Below, piece by piece: positions 24,735-33,282 of a DNA stretch of 33,521 nt. The translations under genes were made by a program, and so were the position numbers. The notes under the pieces are model-generated. The model was not told the DNA's origin. It did no database searches and worked only from the letters and a program-made list of their open reading frames with translations. Source of the stretch: Opitutales bacterium (GTDB lineage Bacteria > Verrucomicrobiota > Verrucomicrobiia > Opitutales > JABSRG01); contig JANQKZ010000012.1 in the NCBI GenBank assembly GCA_028280845.1, positions 1 through 33,521 on the forward strand, written 5' to 3'. The number at the start of each line of letters is the position of its first letter. Position 1 is the stretch's first letter.

Positions 24735-25900
24735 GTATGGACTCCATTCCAAAAAAGGCAGCACCTGCCCGCTCACCCAAAGTCATCCCGAAGCCCACCA
24801 AGCCCCCCTCCCCTGCCGCCGCTATTCGCGTGGCCTTCTTTTCCGACTCCCTGCCCGAGCGCAACGGCACCGGTGCCTACTATTTTGACCTGGCCCACCA
24901 TCTCGAGGCTCAGGTCGAGGCCTTGGAAGTCTTCCAGCCCCTCCCCCGCGGCAAGCATTCCTTCCTCTCCCTCCCCATGCCCGGCGACCCCATGCAGCGC
25001 CTCGTAACTCCCAATGTGTTTCGCCTTTCCGAGGGCTATCACAAGCTCAATCCGCATGTTGTGATCTCCGTCACCCCAGGTCCGTTCGGCCTCTTTGGGC
25101 TCTACCTCGCCAAACGCCATAAGGCGAAATTCATCACCGCCTTTCACACGGACTTCGAGCAGCTCACCCGTATTTACTGGAATGCTTTTTCGCGCACCAT
25201 GGCCAACCTGACCCTGCGCACCCTCAACCGCATTCTCTGCAAGAGCAGTGTCGCTGTCTTGATCAACAATTCCAACCTAGAGAAAGACGTCCGCCCCCTC
25301 GGGGCCAAGGCGGTCGAAATCATGGGTACCCCCCTCCAACCCGCCTTCCTCGATACCCCCATGAAGCCCCTTCCGCCCCAAATGGAGCGAATCTGCTTCG
25401 CCGGTCGCCTCGCCGCCGAAAAGAATGTCAACCTTATCATCGAGGCCGCCCGTGAGCTTCCCGATGTTGAATTCGTCATTGGCGGAGATGGTCCCCTTCG
25501 GTCCAAACTGCAAGCCTCGGCCCAGGGTCTCGATAATGTGAAATTCCTCGGCTGGCTCTCCCGCACCCAGCTCATCGAACTCCTCGATACCTCCAGCCTC
25601 TTGCTCCTTCCTTCCAAACTCGAAACCTTTGGATCCATCGCCCTCGAGGCCATGGCCCGCGGACGGCCGGCCCTCGTCTCCGCCAACGCCGGCATTCATG
25701 ACTGGCCCATGCTCAAGGACGGCCTCTTTGCCCTCCAACCCGGCCAGTCCCTCGCCGACGAAATCCGCACCCTCCGTAAAATCCCCAAGGAGACCTGGCA
25801 GGAAAAGGCCCTCACCTGTCGTAGCGCAGCCGAACAACTGAACCACGAAACCATCGGCCATTGGGTGGAGCTCCTCAGTAATTATTCCAAGGCCGAGTGA
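24731..25900 (+). CDS. GT4-family glycosyltransferase
   Basis: The ATG at 24731 overlaps the sulfotransferase stop as ATGA, which points to translational coupling and gives 389 residues; a second ATG is 6 bp later. A Pro/Lys-rich N-terminal tail of about 30 residues precedes the GT-B fold. The first domain shows VAFFSDSLPERNGTGAYYFDLA and FITAFHTDFEQLTRIY; the second shows ICFAGRLAAEKNVNLIIEAA, FVIGGDGPLRSKL and the nucleotide-sugar EX7E motif in ETFGSIALEAMARGRP. The pattern is close to diacylglycerol/phosphatidylinositol glycosyltransferases of the GT4 family, so a membrane lipid acceptor is possible. It belongs to a four-gene surface-glycan operon. Confidence 0.88.
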   Translation: MSMDSIPKKAAPARSPKVIPKPTKPPSPAAAIRVAFFSDSLPERNGTGAYYFDLAHHLEAQVEALEVFQPLPRGKHSFLSLPMPGDPMQRLVTPNVFRLSEGYHKLNPHVVISVTPGPFGLFGLYLAKRHKAKFITAFHTDFEQLTRIYWNAFSRTMANLTLRTLNRILCKSSVAVLINNSNLEKDVRPLGAKAVEIMGTPLQPAFLDTPMKPLPPQMERICFAGRLAAEKNVNLIIEAARELPDVEFVIGGDGPLRSKLQASAQGLDNVKFLGWLSRTQLIELLDTSSLLLLPSKLETFGSIALEAMARGRPALVSANAGIHDWPMLKDGLFALQPGQSLADEIRTLRKIPKETWQEKALTCRSAAEQLNHETIGHWVELLSNYSKAE

Positions 25901-26619
25901 TCAAATCTGACCAGGAACCCCAGGATCAGGCGATCATTTCCATCCACGACCTGATGCCCCACACCATGGATCGCGTCGAAGCGATTCTGGATTGGTTGAA
26001 GGAAAAATCCATTCCGCCGGTCTCCCTCCTCGTCGTCCCCGGTCTCGATTGGAAGTCGTCCCAGATCGACCAGATTCGCGTGCTCGCCGCTGCCGGTCAC
26101 CCCATCGTTCCCCACGGATGGATCCATCATACCCGTCCGCGCCGCCTCTACCATCGCCTCCATGCCGCAGTGATTTCCCGAGACGTCGCCGAGCACCTTG
26201 ACCTCGACTCCGCCGGGGTCCTCGCCCTCCTCCAACGCTCTCGGGCCTGGTTCGAGAAAAATGAAATCCCGGTCGGCGATCTCTACATCCCGCCCTCCTG
26301 GGCTCTCGGCTCCATCACTCAGGATGATTTAAAAGCCGCACCATTCAGCCTTTTTGAAACCACCACCGGCCTGCTCACCCAATCCTGCCTCAAAATCCCC
26401 CTCCCCCTTGTCGGCTTCGAGGCGGATACCCCACTGCGCCAACATTTCCTCTCCTGGTGGAATAAGACACAGGTTAACAAAGCCCGGAAATCCGGCTTAC
26501 CACTGAGGATTTCCATTCATCCCGATGATCTTAACCTGCTGCTAAGGCAGCAGCTCGAGGAAATTATCTCAGTGGATTGGGAGTTCATCGGCTATGACTC
26601 CTTCCGGGCCCTGCTCTAG
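25897..26619 (+). CDS. DUF2334-like polysaccharide deacetylase-fold protein
   Basis: The GTG at 25897 overlaps the glycosyltransferase stop as GTGA; product 240 residues. AIISIHDLMPHTMDRVEAIL holds the catalytic-type Asp after SIH, and IVPHGWIHHTR supplies the metal-binding histidines of the polysaccharide deacetylase fold. LRISIHPDD near 210 matches the later conserved His. The family removes acetyl groups from N-acetylated sugars, here perhaps on the lipid-linked product of the preceding gene. The gene ends exactly where the 275-bp inverted-repeat element begins; its TAG stop contains the first base of the element after the TA target, and removing the element would leave TAA at the same codon, so the protein is intact. 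Confidence 0.78.
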   Translation: MIKSDQEPQDQAIISIHDLMPHTMDRVEAILDWLKEKSIPPVSLLVVPGLDWKSSQIDQIRVLAAAGHPIVPHGWIHHTRPRRLYHRLHAAVISRDVAEHLDLDSAGVLALLQRSRAWFEKNEIPVGDLYIPPSWALGSITQDDLKAAPFSLFETTTGLLTQSCLKIPLPLVGFEADTPLRQHFLSWWNKTQVNKARKSGLPLRISIHPDDLNLLLRQQLEEIISVDWEFIGYDSFRALL

Positions 26620-26891
26620 AGCAATCTGCATTTAAATTGACGCGCTGGTGGGCTCAAACAGGGGAGCAGCGCAAGACGGTTTGGCACGTAGCGCACGAGA
26701 CGTGCGTAAGTACCAAACTAACACCGCGACCTCCCCTGTTTCAGTCCATCCCTTCGGGACTTTGCGCTTTTGGTCGGCAACAGCGTTCCCTCCTTAGCAA
26801 AAGCCCTTACAGGGATTTCCGCTAAGGAGGCGCCTCGTTGAACGACCAAAATCGCAAGGCCAGCGTGTCAATTTAAATGCAGATTGCTCTA
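26617..26891. mobile_element. MITE-like element with 32-bp terminal inverted repeats
   Basis: The left end 26617-26648 and the right end 26860-26891 are inverted repeats matching at 31 of 32 positions, starting TAGAGCAATCTGCATTTAAA. If the outermost TA is a duplicated target, the element fits the Tc1/mariner-IS630 pattern. The interior has no transposase frame. It is made of nested stems: AAACAGGGGAG/CTCCCCTGTTT (26656-26666/26731-26741) enclosing GTTTGG/CCAAAC and CGCACG/CGTGCG; a small TCCC/GGGA hairpin (26749-26759); and TTTTGGTCG/CGACCAAAA (26768-26776/26843-26851) enclosing CCTCCTTAGC/GCTAAGGAGG (26789-26798/26821-26830). Together these give a closed junction of two arms on the terminal stem. 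A structured RNA or repeat of another kind is the alternative. Confidence 0.75.
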
Positions 26892-26981
26892 AGTGAGCAG
26901 ATTAGGGCCTTTACCCCAGATAATTTTGGGTTGAAGCAGTTGCCAAAATGCATTTTATTTCACCCTTACTCGCTTCTGCAA

Positions 26982-27092
26982 ATGCCTATGCCTCTCAAGG
27001 TCAATAAACAGGAAGCCCGTTTGCTTATTGTTTTAGGGATCCTCTGCCTCATCTTTATCATCTGGTTCGCCGTATCCAAATTGATCGGCTAA
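26982..27092 (+). CDS. Possible small single-helix membrane protein
   Basis: A 36-residue frame starting MPMPLKVNKQEARLL and continuing into a strongly hydrophobic helix (LIVLGILCLIFIIWFAVSK). The frame stays open upstream to 26877, inside the inverted-repeat element, but that part is not protein-like. No Shine-Dalgarno sequence is clear. The positive charge before the helix and short tail are typical of small membrane proteins. No family is recognised, and it could be chance. Confidence 0.35.
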   Translation: MPMPLKVNKQEARLLIVLGILCLIFIIWFAVSKLIG

Positions 27093-27385
27093 AGTCCCTT
27101 GCCTGCCTCCCTGATTCCTGCCTGAGCCGAGGTCCTCCCCACCCCGGAAGCATGCCCCAATCGGCAAAGCAAAACGGCCACCCCATCCATCCTGGCGAAT
27201 CACCCCCACGGTGAATGTCAAAGCGGCAAGACGGAACCAGAGCCTCCTGCAATCCTGCTTTTTCCCCTAACGCTGATTTCCGCGCTCGTGATAACCAGTT
27301 GCCTGACAAGAAAATAAAGCCCGGAGTTCGATCATAAACGAAGCTTCGGTTGTGTGTCTTTTTTGTGGCCTGTCGTAGTGACCCC

Positions 27386-28522
27386 TCACCTTTGAGGCTT
27401 AGCGTAGCCACCCCCCGCCGCCGGTAACACCTCGATCAGGACCAGTTCCGGTGGACACATGAACCGCAAATTCGGCAGCCCTCCCGCATGCGTGCTCCCC
27501 ACCCCGGAGCTGATCGATGCCCGGGTCGCCCCGATTTCCATAAACCCTCGGGACATGGACTTGGGAACCTCGCTTTCAAGGACGAGGGGGCCCAGAAAGG
27601 GCAACCGGATCTGCCCCCCATGCGTATGCCCGGCCAAACAGAGGTCAATCGGAAAGGCAGCAGCCTCCAGGATAAAATCCGGTGCATGCCCTACGAGAAC
27701 AGACAACGCTCCCTCAGGCACCCCGGAAATCCACCCCTCAATGGTATCCACCCCGGTCTCTCGATAACGGGACGGGAACAACCCTAAGCCCTGCAAAGCA
27801 ATGAACCCGCCATCCCATTCGATCAGGAAGGGGCGCACCCCTAACATGGTCACCGGTTTCAACGCGTCGGCAGGCATTTCATACAGGGGCCCATCCGTAT
27901 CCCCATACGCCGAAAAGAACCCCACCGGAGGAGACAACTGACCAAAGAGCTCGACCAGCTTGGGAATCTCACTCTCTACGGTGAACGGGGGGAGAGGCTG
28001 CACCCAATCCCCCGTATTGATAATGATATCCGGATCCAATACACCGATCTGACGGATGATTTCCTCTTCAAACGCTCCAATCCCTCCCGATTGAATATCG
28101 GACACATGGACAATCCGAAGAGCTTCCGTCACATGAGGACTCCAGAATTGCACCTCTCGAATAACCAGGCGCTTCGGTTCAATTTCGGTAACATAGTGGC
28201 GGAGCCCGAGAAGCCCGCCTCCCACGGCAATCACCAGGAGACCGGAGAGGAGCCCCCAGAATCGAGGGGACCTCCCTTCACCCAGAATGGCTCCGCCCCC
28301 TATCAATAATCCAACAATCAAGCTAGCTAACGGCATCAACTCAAAATTGAAGCGAAACGCCCGCGCAATTATCGCAAAGTCCGGCGCAAACACCCCCTGC
28401 CGGATATAAACCAGGTTTACCCCTATCCACACGAGTCCCCATACCAGGAGTAATCCGAGAAACCACCAATTCCACCACCATCCCCTCCCTGTGCCACTCT
28501 GACTGCCCTTGTTCTCAGACAT
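27386..28522 (-). CDS. Membrane-anchored metallophosphoesterase, YkuE-like
   Basis: This 378-residue protein has three N-terminal hydrophobic segments (about 18-40, 62-80 and 88-107) and a calcineurin-like phosphoesterase domain from about 134. Visible motifs are LRIVHVSDIQ (D142), INTGDW (D172), AYGDTDG (207-211), VGHAPD (H279) and LAGHTHGGQIRLP (H299, H301). The usual DxH is D-I-Q here and GNHD/E is GDTD, so two common metal or catalytic histidines are missing while the GHTH site is kept. Relatives cleave lipid-linked or nucleotide phosphates near the membrane. The substrate and the effect of these changes are unknown. It is a single gene; the 27093-27385 stretch downstream of it holds no visible feature. 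Confidence 0.78.
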   Translation of the reverse strand: MSENKGSQSGTGRGWWWNWWFLGLLLVWGLVWIGVNLVYIRQGVFAPDFAIIARAFRFNFELMPLASLIVGLLIGGGAILGEGRSPRFWGLLSGLLVIAVGGGLLGLRHYVTEIEPKRLVIREVQFWSPHVTEALRIVHVSDIQSGGIGAFEEEIIRQIGVLDPDIIINTGDWVQPLPPFTVESEIPKLVELFGQLSPPVGFFSAYGDTDGPLYEMPADALKPVTMLGVRPFLIEWDGGFIALQGLGLFPSRYRETGVDTIEGWISGVPEGALSVLVGHAPDFILEAAAFPIDLCLAGHTHGGQIRLPFLGPLVLESEVPKSMSRGFMEIGATRASISSGVGSTHAGGLPNLRFMCPPELVLIEVLPAAGGGYAKPQR

Positions 28523-28787
28523 AACCCCATGTTAGAAAACTCCTTACCCCAACCTCCATCCAAATCGCCATCCTTTTGCGCTTACGCTTATGCTCTCGTA
28601 GTTTTTTCCCAGGAATCGTGACCTCCCGCCTTCCGCAGTAGCTTCAGCGAGGAAGGAGGCCCCTCCTACGGTCCGCCCCCGAGTTCCACTCACTCCCCCA
28701 AATACTGCAATATCCCCGCCTGCCGTGAACCATCTCAAAGCGAGGATATCGGCGAAAAAATCGAAGCCGGACATAGCGTAACCCTCC
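28523..28787. other. Gene-free intergenic stretch with a short hairpin
   Basis: The 367-bp gap between the phosphoesterase start and the thioredoxin-fold gene stop contains CCTTCC/GGAAGG (28629-28634/28651-28656) and, directly after, GGAGG/CCTCC (28655-28659/28662-28666). No coding frame here has domain support. The phosphoesterase promoter should lie in its first part. The remainder is the terminator listed separately. Confidence 0.4.
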
Positions 28788-28819
28788 AAAAAAAGCCCCC
28801 TGACGAATCAGAGGGCTTT
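28788..28819 (-). terminator. Rho-independent terminator of the thioredoxin-fold gene
   Basis: On the minus strand AAAGCCCTCTGA pairs with TCAGGGGGCTTT around a TTCG loop, with one mismatch, and is followed by a run of seven T. It ends the transcript about 70 nt after the gene's stop codon. Confidence 0.85.
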
Positions 28820-28889
28820 CCTTACGAACAGAGCTGAATGCTATTGGTGGACTTGAAAGTAAAGAGGCTCTTTTCGGTTTTGGCAATAA

Positions 28890-29501
28890 TTAGTTCGGAT
28901 ATTTGACGCTGCAGCCATAGGGACGCGTGTTCGAGACCGGCACGGGCTCCCCGCTTTTTGAGGCCATTAATACCATATCTACATAATTATCAGCCCTTTC
29001 CACATCTCCGGCATTTGCCGAGGCGATGCTGTCAATCGCGCCCTGATAGATCAGGGTCCCTTCCGGGTTGATGATGTAAATGTGAGGCGTGGTCCGGGCG
29101 CCATAGGCTCTCCCTACCGTTCCTTTATAATCGAGGAGAATGGCAGTGGGCTTGGCTCCCTTTTTCTTCGCCGTTTTGTTGGACTTCTCCGGGGATTCAT
29201 ACGTCCCTGAGCCTTTCCCTGCCGAATTGATCGACAACCACACCACCCCTTTTTTCGTCCAGTCCTTCTGCAAGCGCTGCATATTGCCGGAACTGTAGTG
29301 TTTTACGACAAAGGGACAACCATGGTTAAACCATTCAAGGACAACATATTTCCCTTTAAAATCTGACAGATTGTGACTCATACCGTTTGTGTCAGTAAGG
29401 GTGAACGCGGGGGCGGCTTCCCCGGACTTAACCTCAGCCTGGGCTGAACCCAACGCCAATACGGCGACGGCAAAAAGGAGGGTGATCGATTTCAGTTTCA
29501 T
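28890..29501 (-). CDS. Secreted thioredoxin-fold (redoxin) protein
   Basis: The 203-residue protein has a signal peptide (MKLKSITLLFAVAVLALG, cut after SAQA) and a redoxin domain: GEAAPAFTLTDTNG, LSDFKGKYVVLEWFNHGCPFVVKHY, and TTPHIYIINPEGTLIYQGAID. Only one cysteine is in the active-site turn (GCPFV), so it lacks the CxxC of thioredoxins; a second cysteine is in the C-terminal YGCSVKYPN. This pair is seen in a PVC/Bacteroidota family of periplasmic redoxins that may act as peroxidases or reductases. It is a monocistronic gene with its own terminator. Confidence 0.82.
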   Translation of the reverse strand: MKLKSITLLFAVAVLALGSAQAEVKSGEAAPAFTLTDTNGMSHNLSDFKGKYVVLEWFNHGCPFVVKHYSSGNMQRLQKDWTKKGVVWLSINSAGKGSGTYESPEKSNKTAKKKGAKPTAILLDYKGTVGRAYGARTTPHIYIINPEGTLIYQGAIDSIASANAGDVERADNYVDMVLMASKSGEPVPVSNTRPYGCSVKYPN

Positions 29502-29655
29502 AGGTCTATGGGATTTAAGTTGAGAATATGTATCAACATGAGGCGTTTTTGTTCCATTTCAAGGTGCACAACCTGATTAAAAACCCGTTGGAATTCCTCC
29601 TCACCCTTGAAGAAAGCGCTAAAAGGTTCAGGTTGCATCAAGACACAAACGACTC

Positions 29656-30534
29656 ATGCTAGCTAAAACATCCTATCCGGACTCTCCCTTCTTTCCCATG
29701 GTTCTGACCTGCCCAGACTCTGAAATTGATATCGCCACCGTGTGGCCGTCGATTGTCGAAAAAGCTCAACGAGCAACCGACAACGAGCCGGCTATGGTGC
29801 GGTTTATGAATGAGGCCGTGCTGCAGCGCGATAGCCTGGAGGAAGCCGTCGCCTTTCGCCTGGCCCGTAAATTCGGCAGGGTGAACAACACGGAACAGGA
29901 CCTCCGCCGAACCTTTATGGAAGTGTTCGAGAAAGACCCGAATATCGGCGAGGAAATCCGCCACGACATCATTGCCATCAAGGAACGCGACCCGGCCTGC
30001 CCCGATTACCTCATCCCCATGCTGTACTACAAGGGCTTCCAGATTCTCACGAGTTACCGAATCAGCCACTGCCTGTGGAAAGAAGGCCGCCGGGAACTCG
30101 CTTACTATTTTGAGAGCCTCAATAACGAAGTATTCTCCGCTGATATTCACCCTGCCGCCCGCATCGGCTGCGGCATTCTCCTCGACCATGCCACTAGCTT
30201 TGTCGTCGGGGAAACCGCCGTCATCGACAACAACGTGTCCATCCTTCATGAGGTCACCCTGGGCGGAACCGGAAAGCAACAGGGCGATCGCCACCCCAAA
30301 GTAAAATCCGGCGTTCTCATCGGGGCCGGCGCGAAGTTACTGGGCAACATTACGATCGGCGAAGGTGCGAAAATCGGTGCTGGGAGCGTTGTCCTGGAAG
30401 ATGTCCCTCCTCACGTGACCGTAGCCGGCGTTCCCGCCAAAATCGTCGGCCGGACCCCGGAGGAAAATCCGGCGGCCGAAATGGATCAACAGCTGGAATG
30501 CCCCCATACCCAGGAAAACGGCGGCGGCATCTAG
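29656..30534 (+). CDS. cysE: Serine O-acetyltransferase
   Basis: Serine acetyltransferase makes O-acetylserine from serine and acetyl-CoA, the first step of cysteine biosynthesis in the cytoplasm. The 292-residue protein has the N-terminal alpha domain ([24 protein letters not shown]) and a left-handed beta-helix of hexapeptides from about residue 160. D163-I-H165 and L176-D177-H178 match catalytic residues of the family, and [28 protein letters not shown] and [11 protein letters not shown] follow. The C-terminus is about 20 residues longer than in E. coli and rich in Glu/Gln/Gly. A second ATG 42 bp downstream could be the start. No cysteine synthase gene is next to it. Confidence 0.93.
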   Translation: MLAKTSYPDSPFFPMVLTCPDSEIDIATVWPSIVEKAQRATDNEPAMVRFMNEAVLQRDSLEEAVAFRLARKFGRVNNTEQDLRRTFMEVFEKDPNIGEEIRHDIIAIKERDPACPDYLIPMLYYKGFQILTSYRISHCLWKEGRRELAYYFESLNNEVFSADIHPAARIGCGILLDHATSFVVGETAVIDNNVSILHEVTLGGTGKQQGDRHPKVKSGVLIGAGAKLLGNITIGEGAKIGAGSVVLEDVPPHVTVAGVPAKIVGRTPEENPAAEMDQQLECPHTQENGGGI

Positions 30535-30568
30535 CTGGTTTGAAACCGGATACCCTCAGGAAACGGAA

Positions 30569-30722
<154 letters not shown>

Positions 30723-30728
30723 CCCCCG

Positions 30729-31520
30729 CTACACAAAAATCACGCCTTCACAGAATTTGTGGATCCGACCACCGATATCGACGCGGTCCCCGCGAAGCCG
30801 GCATTGGAGGAGTCCGGTTCGTTCCGATGCCTGAAAGGCGACCAACTCCGTTTTTCCTAACTGCTCCGCCCAATAAGGAATGAGCGAGCAATGGATGGAT
30901 CCGGTAACCGGGTCCTCCGGGATCCCATAGCTCGGAGCGAAATACCTGGAGACAAAATCATAGTTCGGGTCATCGCTCGCGCCGGTCACGATCAACCCCC
31001 GGGAGCCAAGGGTTGAGATTAAATCGAGGTCGGGCTTCAGGCTCCTCACATCGGATTCACTCATCAAAACGGCCAATACATCCATCCCCGTGAATACGGC
31101 TTTCATAGAATCCCCAAGCCAGGCCTTCAACGCCTCATGACCCGCTAACGGATCTACCGGCAACACCGGGAAATCCAGAGAGAATCGATCCTCGGAAAGG
31201 CGATTTACGGTTAAGGGGCCGCTCCGCGATGAAAAACACACGGAATCCTTTGCTGGATCTGCCTGAAGGAGATGTCCTCCGGTTGCCAGGGTGGCATGAC
31301 CGCAAAGGTCTACCTCCCCACCCGGGGTAAACCACCGTAGCTGGTAGGCTTCGCCCTCCGTATGGGGAATATAAAACGCCGTTTCACTATGCTTGTTTTC
31401 CGCCGCAATATTCAACAGCAGGTCATCACTCAACCATTCCTCCAGCGGGCACACACCTGCCGGGTTTCCCATAAAGGGTCCCTCCGCAAACGCATCATAA
31501 ACGTGGTAAGGTATCTTCAT
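30729..31520 (-). CDS. PhzF-family isomerase/epimerase-like protein
   Basis: The 263-residue protein has the duplicated diaminopimelate-epimerase-like fold of PhzF. The family's catalytic glutamate is E46 in NKHSETAFY, and the other hallmarks are present: [28 protein letters not shown] and [14 protein letters not shown]. PhzF isomerises a dihydro-hydroxyanthranilate in phenazine synthesis, but most homologues have other, unknown substrates, often aromatic or enamine-like compounds. ATG at 31520 follows GGAATGGG, a modest ribosome-binding site. It is on the same strand as the DJ-1-like and methyltransferase genes; gaps of 155 and 108 bp leave a shared transcript possible but unproven. Confidence 0.85.
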   Translation of the reverse strand: MKIPYHVYDAFAEGPFMGNPAGVCPLEEWLSDDLLLNIAAENKHSETAFYIPHTEGEAYQLRWFTPGGEVDLCGHATLATGGHLLQADPAKDSVCFSSRSGPLTVNRLSEDRFSLDFPVLPVDPLAGHEALKAWLGDSMKAVFTGMDVLAVLMSESDVRSLKPDLDLISTLGSRGLIVTGASDDPNYDFVSRYFAPSYGIPEDPVTGSIHCSLIPYWAEQLGKTELVAFQASERTGLLQCRLRGDRVDIGGRIHKFCEGVIFV

Positions 31521-31675
31521 ATCCCATTCCTTTTCTTAGGCGTATTCGTTGTTGTAATCGTATTGGAACAAAGAGACCGCTTATCCGATGCCGGAGAGCA
31601 AGGGAATTTCGAGTCACGACCCCGGAATGCTCCTTCGTCATAGTATCCCCTCACATTCATTCTCAATTTCACGGT

Positions 31676-32272
31676 TCACTCTGATGATGTCTCCGGGCTC
31701 CATCGGTACTCCATCACCTCCGCCTGCTGCCGGGCAGCCCCCACCCCATGCAGCTCGGCGATCAGAGCAAAGGCCGCATCAATCCCGGCTGAAACCCCGG
31801 CAGAAGTCAGGACCTGGCCATCCCGAACGAACCGGACATCGCGCAGCCAGGTCGTTTCCGGGTAGGCCTGCTCCAGTCGATCGATTGCCGCGTAATGCGA
31901 TGTCGCTCGCAATCCGGACAATAACCCGGCCTGCGCCAGCACATGGGCTCCCGTGCAAATGGAGAACAGCATGGCTCCTCCCTCCGCGAGTCGCCGCAGG
32001 TGAGCCAGGACGGATTCATTCGAGACAACCCGAAGGGTACCCCGCCCGCCTGGAATCACCACCAGATCGGCCGAGACGACAGACTCCAAGGGCGTTTCCG
32101 CTCTCAGCCCGAGCCCGGTTCTCGCTTCGACCTCCAGGGACTTCTGGGCCGCGGCAAATACCCGGGGAAACCGGGGACGCCCCTGGTCATCCAGGCATTC
32201 GCCCAGCACCTCGAGCGGCCCGGCAAAGTCGAGCACCTCAACTTGATCAAAGAGCAGAAAGACGGTATTCAT
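31676..32272 (-). CDS. DJ-1/PfpI-family protein, isonitrile-hydratase-like
   Basis: The ATG at 32272 (MNTVFLLFDQVEVLDFAGPLEVL) is the natural start and gives 198 residues; the frame upstream is unrelated. The DJ-1/PfpI nucleophile elbow is SICTGAHVLAQAGLL with Cys106, and the conserved Glu is E21. DLVVIPGG and LSGLRATSHYAAIDRL and SAGVSAGIDAAFALI place it nearest to the isonitrile hydratase and ThiJ-like transcription-factor domain group; it has no AraC DNA-binding part. Actual substrates in this group vary widely, so the activity is not assigned. It lies between the methyltransferase and PhzF-like genes. Confidence 0.82.
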   Translation of the reverse strand: MNTVFLLFDQVEVLDFAGPLEVLGECLDDQGRPRFPRVFAAAQKSLEVEARTGLGLRAETPLESVVSADLVVIPGGRGTLRVVSNESVLAHLRRLAEGGAMLFSICTGAHVLAQAGLLSGLRATSHYAAIDRLEQAYPETTWLRDVRFVRDGQVLTSAGVSAGIDAAFALIAELHGVGAARQQAEVMEYRWSPETSSE

Positions 32273-32380
32273 AGAGAGGCATCTAGGGAATAGTGTCAGG
32301 GAATCGCGTGGCAACGAAAAGATTCTTACCCTGGTCACCAGACACCAGGCATTAGGCACACACCGGAAATGGACCGCTAT

Positions 32381-33178
32381 CTACTTCCGATGCAGGATCA
32401 ACATCTGATTACTGCCCTTCAAATACTGGAAGGGAATCTCGACCACCTCGGCGCTGATTCCGTCGTCATTGAACAGGTCAATACGCAGCCGCTGGAGATG
32501 CTTATAGGGTCTGGCGTTGTGCCCCAGCAACGGGTAGAGGCGCACCTCTCCACCATGGTTCAAATCACACACCCGTGCCATTTCCCTGCACGACTCCAAA
32601 ATGAAGGCATAATCAAAATGAGCGGCATAGAGAAAGAGGTAGTGGTGGTTGAGCACCAGGTCGAAGGAAGCGTCATTGAAAGGTAAATTGGGCAACTGCC
32701 CCGAAAAGTAGCGCCCCTGGGCCAGTCCCGCGGAGAAATCATGACTGAAGTGCTGGATGGCGGCTTCCCGCAACTCCCGCACAAAGCCAAAATCCTTCAT
32801 GTGGTCAAAATTATAGAGCTCCGGATGCGCCATGGTCTTCTCCAGCACGATTTTCATATCTGCCTCGGCCAGGTGTGCCAGGGCTTCCACCCCCTGGTCA
32901 TACATTGGATCCAGGGCTTTCGCCTGAATCCCTTTGCGGATGGCTTCGGCGGTGAATGAAGAGGCCCGGGCATGACAATCCAGCACCCGGCGTCCCGTGA
33001 TCTGGTCGGCCTGAAAATTGAAGAACCATTCGTATTCAGCAAAGGTCCGGCCATAAAAGGCAATGCGATCAAAGCGGATCTCTCCTTTTCCTTTGGGTGG
33101 AGAATCGGGGTGGACCAGGTGGTCGGAGTCTGGGCTCATCGTGTCAAGCATGTGGGTGGGTTGATTCATGTCTAACAT
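32381..33178 (-). CDS. Class I SAM-dependent methyltransferase-like protein
   Basis: The 265-residue protein matches a Rossmann-type methyltransferase: RRVLDCHARASSFTAEAI at residues 63-80 (motif I), an acidic motif in ALDPMYD near 89-94 and LPFNDASFDLVLNHHYLFLY near 163-182. Motif I is unusual: in the close family it reads LDxxxGxSSF, and here glycine is replaced in CHARASSF. The substrate is unknown. Two ATG codons 9 bp apart begin the frame. The gene starts 25 nt after a terminator hairpin that forms part of a leader-peptide attenuator, so its expression is probably controlled by aromatic aminoacyl-tRNA supply. Confidence 0.7.
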   Translation of the reverse strand: MLDMNQPTHMLDTMSPDSDHLVHPDSPPKGKGEIRFDRIAFYGRTFAEYEWFFNFQADQITGRRVLDCHARASSFTAEAIRKGIQAKALDPMYDQGVEALAHLAEADMKIVLEKTMAHPELYNFDHMKDFGFVRELREAAIQHFSHDFSAGLAQGRYFSGQLPNLPFNDASFDLVLNHHYLFLYAAHFDYAFILESCREMARVCDLNHGGEVRLYPLLGHNARPYKHLQRLRIDLFNDDGISAEVVEIPFQYLKGSNQMLILHRK

Positions 33179-33202
33179 GGGGAAATAATGGATTCGAAAT
33201 TG

Positions 33203-33239
33203 AAAAATAAAAAAGCCGGCTCTTTCAGGAGACCGGCTT
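33203..33239 (-). terminator. Attenuator terminator hairpin upstream of the methyltransferase gene
   Basis: On the minus strand AAGCCGG (33239-33233) pairs with CCGGCTT (33219-33213), extended inward by CTC/GAG past one bulged base, with a 6-nt loop, and is followed by TTTTATTTTT. Its 5' arm overlaps the 3' half of a second possible helix: CGCCAAGCC (33243-33235) is complementary to GGCTTGGCG (33298-33290) inside the leader ORF. The two foldings exclude each other, as in Trp attenuators. Confidence 0.8.
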
Positions 33240-33282
33240 GGCGCAAAAGGTTAAGGGCTGGAATGCCACTCAGGGCTGACCT

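Noticed and set aside
31588-32274. Plus-strand frame of 228 codons opposite the DJ-1-like gene
   Set aside because: Composition is Pro/Arg/Ser-rich and without motifs, while the minus strand encodes a complete DJ-1/PfpI protein.
33203-33239. Plain terminator of a gene lying further upstream on the minus strand
   Set aside because: No longer coding frame is seen between the array and the hairpin, and the overlap with an antiterminator helix and Trp codons fits attenuation better.
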